11,258 nucleotides of DNA, from contig RFKM01000203.1 of NCBI GenBank assembly GCA_003694465.1, positions 1 to 11,258 of the forward strand, read 5' to 3'. The stretch is from Alphaproteobacteria bacterium (GTDB lineage Bacteria > Pseudomonadota > Alphaproteobacteria > Rhodobacterales > Rhodobacteraceae). The position numbers and the translations under genes were made by a program. Numbering within the stretch: the first letter of the stretch is position 1; each line of letters starts with the position of its first letter. Positions 6,695-11,258 of this stretch are shown piece by piece. Below the pieces are notes generated by a model. That model was not told where the DNA came from. It saw only the letters and a program-made list of their open reading frames with translations, and ran no database searches.

Positions 6695-8223
6695 TGCGCG
6701 GCCCGCACAACATCTGGCGGCTGATCCGCACCGGCGCCACCTTCGCGCGAACCGGGGCGCTGCGCGAGATTCTTGCCGCCCTCGACGCGCCGCCGCTTCT
6801 GCGCTTTGCCGCGCGCGCCGTCAGCTGGACCTTCGCCCCCCTCGGCAAGCGCGGCGATCCGACGCTGCCCCCCATCACCCGCGCCCTTCGCGCCCTCGGC
6901 CCTGCCTATATCAAGTTCGGGCAGACGCTTTCGACGCGGCCCGATGTGGTCGGCGAGGAGCTGGCCCTCGAGCTGACCTATCTTCAGGACAAGCTGCCCC
7001 CCTTTCCGACCGACATTGCCCGCGCGACCGTCGAGCAGGAGCTGGGCATTTCGGTCGATGCGGTCTTTTCCGAGTTTTCCGATGCCGTCGCCGCGGCCTC
7101 GATCGCGCAGGTGCATCACGCGAGGCTTGCCGCCGACGGGCGCGAAGTTGCGGTCAAGGTGTTGCGGCCGAACATCGAGCGCGAGTTCCAGACCGATATC
7201 GACGCCTTTCATTTCTTCGCGGCGGTGATCGAGTTCCTGCTGCCGCAAACGCGACGGCTGCGCCCGTCGGACGTGGTCGCGCATTTCGAAAGCGTGGTGA
7301 ATGGCGAGCTCGACCTGCGGCTCGAAAGCGCCTCGGCCTCCGAATTTGCCGAAACCACCGCGGACGACCCGGGGTTCGTCGTGCCGAAGGTCGACTGGCG
7401 CCTGACGTCAAAGCGGGTGATGACCCTCGATTGGGCCGAGGGCATCCCGGCCAATGACATCGAGCGCCTGCGCGCGGCGGGTCACGATCTCGAAGACATC
7501 GGCAACCGTGTCCTGCGCCTGTTTCTCAGCCACGCCCTGCGCGACGGGCTGTTTCACGGCGACATGCACCACGGCAACCTGAAGATCGCCCCGAACGGCG
7601 ACATCGTCGCGCTCGACTTCGGCATCATGGGGCGGATCGACGATTATACCCGCCGCGTCTATGCCGAAATCCTCTACGGCTTCATCCGGCGCGATTACCA
7701 ACGTCTGGCCGAAATCCATTTCGAGGCCGGCTATGTGCCCGCAGACCAGGATGTTGGCGAATTCGCCAGGGCCTTGCGGTCGGTGGGCGAGCCGATCTTC
7801 GGCATGGATGCGACCGGCATATCGATGGGGCAATTGCTGCGCCATCTTTTCGAGGTGACCGAACGTTTCGGCATGCAGACCCGGACCGAGCTCATCCTGC
7901 TGCAGCGAACGATGGTGGTGGTCGAAGGGGTCGCGCGCTCGCTCAATCCGCATATCAACATCTGGGCCGTGGCCCAGCCCGTGGTCGAGAGCTACATCGC
8001 CGAGTCCATCGGTCCGCGCGCGGTGGTTCGGGATATTGCGACGACACTGCGCGTGCTGTCGCGGTTCGGCCCGCGCCTGCCGGTCATTGCCGAAACCCTG
8101 CTCATCAGTCAGAACCGGGCCCCGGCGCCCCGCGTCGTCCACCGGCCCTTGCGGGCGCTGGGTTATTTCGCCATGGGCGCCGCCTTCTCGGCCGGCGTTC
8201 TCGGACTTTTCTGGTTGATCTGA
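6694..8223 (+). CDS. ubiB: Ubiquinone biosynthesis accessory kinase-like protein UbiB
   Basis: UbiB belongs to the ABC1/ADCK/COQ8 atypical kinase-like family; it is membrane-associated, has ATPase activity and is required for ubiquinone production, probably by helping the Ubi complex handle lipid precursors. The 509-residue product has the family KxGQ motif (KFGQ, 74-77), the alanine-rich loop AAASIAQVH (133-141) that replaces the glycine loop of protein kinases, the VAVK lysine (155), the catalytic-loop equivalent HGDMHHGN (288-295) and DFG at 308-310. A hydrophobic C-terminal end (about residues 488-509, YFAMGAAFSAGVLGLFWLI) looks like a membrane anchor. The ATG shares a base with the ubiE stop. 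In many alphaproteobacteria coaBC and dut follow; here a convergent flagellar gene does. Confidence 0.96.
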   Translation: MRGPHNIWRLIRTGATFARTGALREILAALDAPPLLRFAARAVSWTFAPLGKRGDPTLPPITRALRALGPAYIKFGQTLSTRPDVVGEELALELTYLQDKLPPFPTDIARATVEQELGISVDAVFSEFSDAVAAASIAQVHHARLAADGREVAVKVLRPNIEREFQTDIDAFHFFAAVIEFLLPQTRRLRPSDVVAHFESVVNGELDLRLESASASEFAETTADDPGFVVPKVDWRLTSKRVMTLDWAEGIPANDIERLRAAGHDLEDIGNRVLRLFLSHALRDGLFHGDMHHGNLKIAPNGDIVALDFGIMGRIDDYTRRVYAEILYGFIRRDYQRLAEIHFEAGYVPADQDVGEFARALRSVGEPIFGMDATGISMGQLLRHLFEVTERFGMQTRTELILLQRTMVVVEGVARSLNPHINIWAVAQPVVESYIAESIGPRAVVRDIATTLRVLSRFGPRLPVIAETLLISQNRAPAPRVVHRPLRALGYFAMGAAFSAGVLGLFWLI

Positions 8224-8391
8224 GCCGGCATTGTCCGCGGCCGATCTGCCCTCGGGCACAGCGGCACCCCACCCGGCTTCGGGCCTGCACCACACCGCGG
8301 AAGCGAAGGTAAGGCGTGCCGCATTGCCGTTTTCACGAGCCACAGCGCAAGAAGTCCGCCTTTCGCGCAACCCCGGCTTCCCGGTTGCGTT
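8224..8391. other. Convergent gap between ubiB and flgD
   Basis: These 168 bases contain no believable gene. They separate the ends of ubiB (plus) and flgD (minus), so they should hold termination signals for both. Only one reasonable stem is seen (8366-8389). The ubiB-flgD adjacency is unusual and this gap is where any rearrangement would have joined. Confidence 0.5.
8366..8389 (+). terminator. Weak terminator-like hairpin after ubiB and flgD
   Basis: CGCAACC (8366-8372) and GGTTGCG (8383-8389) form a perfect 7-bp stem with a 10-base loop. On the plus strand it is followed by TTTCA, a short U-tract that could terminate ubiB, though it is about 140 bases past the ubiB stop. On the minus strand it comes only 2 bases after the flgD stop but lacks a U-run. 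It may work in both directions, weakly. Confidence 0.4.
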
Positions 8392-9072
8392 TCAGGGTGT
8401 CTGCGGCAGGCGCAGGGCATCGACATCCGACGCCTTCACCTCGCCCCCGCCGGCCAGAACGAGCAGCACCTCACCGTCTTCCATCCGCGCCTCCTTGACC
8501 TCGGAAAAGGCGGACATCTGTTTTTCGGAGACGAGCTTGTCGTGCGAGTAACTTTGCAGGGTGAAGGTATAGGCCCCGTCCGGCAGCCGGTTACCGGCGG
8601 CATCGCGCCCGCTCCACTCGACCGGTTCACTTGAGACGGGTATCTCGAAGCGATCCACGGTTTCGCCGGCGGCATTCTGCACCTGAACCACGGCGCGTTC
8701 TGCGCCGCTGGCCGGTGTGCCCTGGATCGTCACCGGCGCCCCGGTATACCACGCCGGAGCTTCAGCTCGCACCTCCTTGCCGACCCATCCGGCCAAGTCC
8801 GACATGCTCATGGCCCCCAGCTGGCCCTTGACGGCTTCGAGAAGATCATTCGTCTTGACCTGTTGCTCGACGCCGGAGAACGTTGCCAGCTGAACCGCAT
8901 AATCGGTGCTCTCGATCGGGTTCAGGGGATCCTGGTTCTGCATCTGGACGGTCAGCATTTTCAGGAATGTCTGGAAATCCGATGAAATCATCGGCGTGGC
9001 CTTGGCATCCGCTGTAGTCGCGGTTGCCGATGCGGCCGGTGTCGTGGCAGTCGTGATCGAGGAAATCGGCAC
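8392..9072 (-). CDS. flgD: Flagellar hook cap/assembly protein FlgD
   Basis: FlgD is exported by the flagellar type III system and forms the temporary scaffold on which hook protein FlgE polymerises. The 226-residue product has a Thr/Ala-rich N-terminus (1-28), then the conserved FlgD core DFQTFLKMLTVQMQNQDPL (32-50) and STDYAVQLATFSGVEQQ (55-71). An Ig-like domain follows (roughly 100-200), with GRDAAGNRLPDGAYTF as the typical turn. I see no cysteine and no Sec signal peptide, as expected for this export route. The start is GTG at 9072-9070: AAGGAG lies exactly 7 bases upstream (9085-9080), and no other in-frame start gives a full N-terminus. It is the second gene of a fliK-flgD pair with only 12 bases between them. 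Confidence 0.95.
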   Translation of the reverse strand: MPISSITTATTPAASATATTADAKATPMISSDFQTFLKMLTVQMQNQDPLNPIESTDYAVQLATFSGVEQQVKTNDLLEAVKGQLGAMSMSDLAGWVGKEVRAEAPAWYTGAPVTIQGTPASGAERAVVQVQNAAGETVDRFEIPVSSEPVEWSGRDAAGNRLPDGAYTFTLQSYSHDKLVSEKQMSAFSEVKEARMEDGEVLLVLAGGGEVKASDVDALRLPQTP

Positions 9073-9079
9073 GGCAAGG

Positions 9080-9085
9080 CTCCTT
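9080..9085 (-). promoter_or_regulatory. flgD Shine-Dalgarno overlapping the fliK stop codon
   Basis: The minus strand reads TGA (9087-9085, fliK stop) directly into AAGGAG (9085-9080), sharing one base, then CCTTGCC and the flgD GTG. A strong Shine-Dalgarno at 7 bases decides the GTG start and suggests translational coupling of flgD to fliK. Confidence 0.85.
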
Positions 9086-11258
9086 CAAAGTCTGATATCC
9101 ACGCCATCCATGGGCGTCTGGCGGCCTCTGTAGGCTTGTGTGCCAGGCATCGATTCACCCTGGCGGGCGGTCGCGTCGAAACGCTCTGGGCCATCTGCAT
9201 GAGAAGGTTGGCTGTAGGGCGTGGCAAATTCACGCCCCCCCTGCTGTCCGGAATGGCTTGCACCGCCAGAAAAACTGAAACTGACGCTCTCATAACCGAG
9301 CCGGCGCAATTCCGTTGCCAGACCATCAATATTGCTCCGGAGCAACTGGAGGGTGTCATGGCGCTCGCCCGTGACATTGATATTGATGGCGTGAGAATCG
9401 CCGGTAAAGGTCATGGAAACATGCCCCAGCTCCCGCGGATGGAGAGAAAGTTCGACCTTGCCGGAGCCCGCCTTGATATGGAGTTCGGAATGCAGGGCAT
9501 TGGTCACCTGGTGGATGACATTCTTTTCCTGCGCCGGCTTTTCGGGTGAACCAGCGGGAGCCGCGCCCCCAGCCCTGCTGGGCTCGAGGCTCAAAGGTGA
9601 GGTGGGGCTTTCACCGTCGGTCTCCTCGTCACCATCTTTGGCCGAGAAATGCGCGGTCGCCGGACCGGCTACGATGGGTTCGGGCGAGTCGATGGTATCG
9701 CCGTGGGATGCTGCCGGGGCGGGCTGACCTGGGACCGGCGCCGCGGCAGTCCCTGATAGCGGCTGGACGATCTCGGGAGCAGCATTCGCCGGTCTGAATG
9801 CTGACGAATCGGATGGCACGGCATCCGGGGATCTGGTCTGAAGTCCGGTTCGGGCTTGGGGGGCGGAAACGGATGAATGATCCAGAGCTCCCGCTCCGGG
9901 CGTCTGCGCGCGTTTGCCCGACCCGGGCATGATCGGTTCCTCTCCCGCGAGAGCCGCGTCAGGCCTGCGCTCAGGTGGCTGAACGGCGGAATGCGGAGCG
10001 GCGCCCCCCTCGCGATGGCCGACCTCCTCCGCCTGTTGCACGGTTGGCGTGACGGTATTCGGCGCTGCCGCCGTTGACGACGGCTCGGGAACATTGTTCC
10101 TGCCGGCCACGGTTGCTTGACCATGCCCAGGGGCCATTACAACGGTGTCTTTGCCGGGAACGGACCGCAACGCGCCGATCTGCTTCTCCGATGGGGTCGT
10201 GCCCGCGTGCGTTCTTTCACCGGCAGGTTGAAGGGGAGTCCGCGCTTCTGTCTTTGCCATCCTGCTATCGACGGAAGCATCGTTTGCCCGCGCAGGGGCG
10301 CGCGCATCGGCCTCGGGCATGGTTGCGAGTCCTACACCCGATTCACGCGATTCCGTCGAATCGCCAATGGTTTTCAAGCCCGACCCGGAGAGATCTGGCC
10401 TCGCCAACGGATCGGCACGAGCGCCGCCCCGGGCCTGCGTTTGAAATTCTGGCCTGAATGAAAATTTCTCGGCCGGTTCCCGAACATCAGGGGTGAACGG
10501 AGAGCCGGCAACCGTTTCCATTTCGGGGCCGGAAGGCCGCTGATGGCCGGCGCCTGCATCGTGCGCGTGGGAAGCAGGCCTTGCGGAATCTTGCTTCGGA
10601 GCATCACCCTTCCATTCATCGGGGCCGGCATCTGCTCCCTCGCCTCGCGGCCGGCGCATCGCGGCGGGGGCGACCGATTGTTCGGCGTCTGCGCCACTGT
10701 CGGCAGCCTGAACGGGTTGCGGAAGGGAGGAACGGGCGGGAGTTACCCCGTCGATTCCGGCCAGGATGAAGCTGGCGGGAGATTCTGCGCCCGTAACCGA
10801 TTTCCCGTCTTCCTCCGGCTTTGCCGGCGTCGGATCGGGCAAAGCCCCGCGCGCCATGGCCGACTCTTCGTCGGGTTCTGCGCGTTCTGTTAGCGGAAAA
10901 ATTCGACTCGAGGCGTGGCTCGCCCCCTCAGGGGCAAAGCCGACCGGCAACTCGAGGAAGGTGCGTGCGATATGACGCCCGGCTGTTCCACCGCGTGCCA
11001 ATGTCTCAGTATCGACATTCTGCCCGGCCGGATCCGGCAATTTCGAATCGCCGCCTTCGGCAACCGGGAACGCGGGCGCGGATCGTGACATCTTGTCTTC
11101 GGCTGATCCCAAGATGCCCTCGACTGAAGCCGAGACCCCCGATGAGCCGGACATGACGAATTTTTCGAAGATCTTCACAAACCCTGGATCTGCCTTCGGC
11201 ACGGGCGTGGCCGCGTGATCGTCCGATGGCGTCACGACACCAATCGTCTTGATTTCGG
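9085..11258 (-). CDS. fliK: Flagellar hook-length control protein FliK (5' end possibly outside window)
   Basis: FliK is secreted during hook assembly, measures hook length and switches the export apparatus to filament substrates. Counting from the GTG at 11235 the product is 716 residues. The C-terminal Flg_hook domain (about 572-655) contains VELSLHPRELGHVSMTF, with the LHPxELG core at 598-604, and ELRRLGYESVSFSF. Residues about 45-570 are a Pro/Ala/Gly/Glu-rich, low-complexity region with no visible cysteine, fitting the extended ruler part. The frame has no stop between 11235 and the window edge; the seven codons before the GTG are open and no good ribosome site precedes it, so the real start probably lies further right. 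Identification rests on the C-terminal domain and the adjacent flgD. Confidence 0.88.
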   Translation of the reverse strand, partial: EIKTIGVVTPSDDHAATPVPKADPGFVKIFEKFVMSGSSGVSASVEGILGSAEDKMSRSAPAFPVAEGGDSKLPDPAGQNVDTETLARGGTAGRHIARTFLELPVGFAPEGASHASSRIFPLTERAEPDEESAMARGALPDPTPAKPEEDGKSVTGAESPASFILAGIDGVTPARSSLPQPVQAADSGADAEQSVAPAAMRRPRGEGADAGPDEWKGDAPKQDSARPASHAHDAGAGHQRPSGPEMETVAGSPFTPDVREPAEKFSFRPEFQTQARGGARADPLARPDLSGSGLKTIGDSTESRESGVGLATMPEADARAPARANDASVDSRMAKTEARTPLQPAGERTHAGTTPSEKQIGALRSVPGKDTVVMAPGHGQATVAGRNNVPEPSSTAAAPNTVTPTVQQAEEVGHREGGAAPHSAVQPPERRPDAALAGEEPIMPGSGKRAQTPGAGALDHSSVSAPQARTGLQTRSPDAVPSDSSAFRPANAAPEIVQPLSGTAAAPVPGQPAPAASHGDTIDSPEPIVAGPATAHFSAKDGDEETDGESPTSPLSLEPSRAGGAAPAGSPEKPAQEKNVIHQVTNALHSELHIKAGSGKVELSLHPRELGHVSMTFTGDSHAININVTGERHDTLQLLRSNIDGLATELRRLGYESVSFSFSGGASHSGQQGGREFATPYSQPSHADGPERFDATARQGESMPGTQAYRGRQTPMDGVDIRL

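Noticed and set aside
7408..8370. A 320-codon minus-strand open frame over the end of ubiB and the following gap
   Set aside because: Mostly antisense to ubiB, with no recognisable domain; the part in the gap has no ribosome site of note.
10325..10365. Second cluster of GANTC sites, inside fliK
   Set aside because: Within the low-complexity coding region and not near a start or promoter; treated as chance, and as a caution for the dnaA cluster.
1..11258. A new defence, mobile or secondary-metabolite system
   Set aside because: Every gene belongs to a well-known housekeeping or flagellar family, gene ends are tidy, and there are no integrases, transposases, direct-repeat arrays or orphan toxin-like genes.

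Overview
The window is a stretch of chromosomal core genome from a high-GC alphaproteobacterium. It is most likely a member of the Rhodobacterales/Rhodobacteraceae, judging from the protein sequences, the order enoyl-CoA hydratase - rpsT - dnaA - dnaN - recF, and a short intergenic motif at 550-587 that I associate from memory with that order. I cannot place the genus. No mobile element, CRISPR array, tRNA or rRNA is visible.

Layout. Positions 1-5866 are all read leftward (minus strand), so in transcription order they run mutM, enoyl-CoA hydratase, rpsT, dnaA, dnaN, recF; recF is cut by the left edge. This is the replication-initiation block (DnaA initiator, beta clamp, RecF repair ATPase) preceded by a ribosomal protein gene, a crotonase-family gene and an oxidative-damage DNA glycosylase. 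A 530-base gene-free gap (3213-3742) between rpsT and dnaA holds a good rpsT terminator, a likely dnaA promoter, a cluster of GANTC sites with a 10-bp inverted repeat, and a long GC-rich dnaA leader. No cluster of DnaA boxes is visible, so oriC is probably not inside the window.

Divergent from mutM, on the plus strand, are ubiE and ubiB, which overlap by one base and act in ubiquinone biosynthesis. They run convergently into a minus-strand flagellar pair, fliK then flgD (hook-length control and hook cap), with the flgD Shine-Dalgarno touching the fliK stop codon. The usual downstream partners of ubiB in this class (coaBC, dut) are absent, so 8224-8391 looks like a junction between the core block and a flagellar cluster. 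The fliK frame is open to the right edge, so its true start may lie outside.

Overall this is ordinary housekeeping sequence. I found no new multi-gene system. The parts worth a second look are regulatory: the rpsT-dnaA gap, the TTG start of mutM, and the intergenic motif between dnaN and recF.
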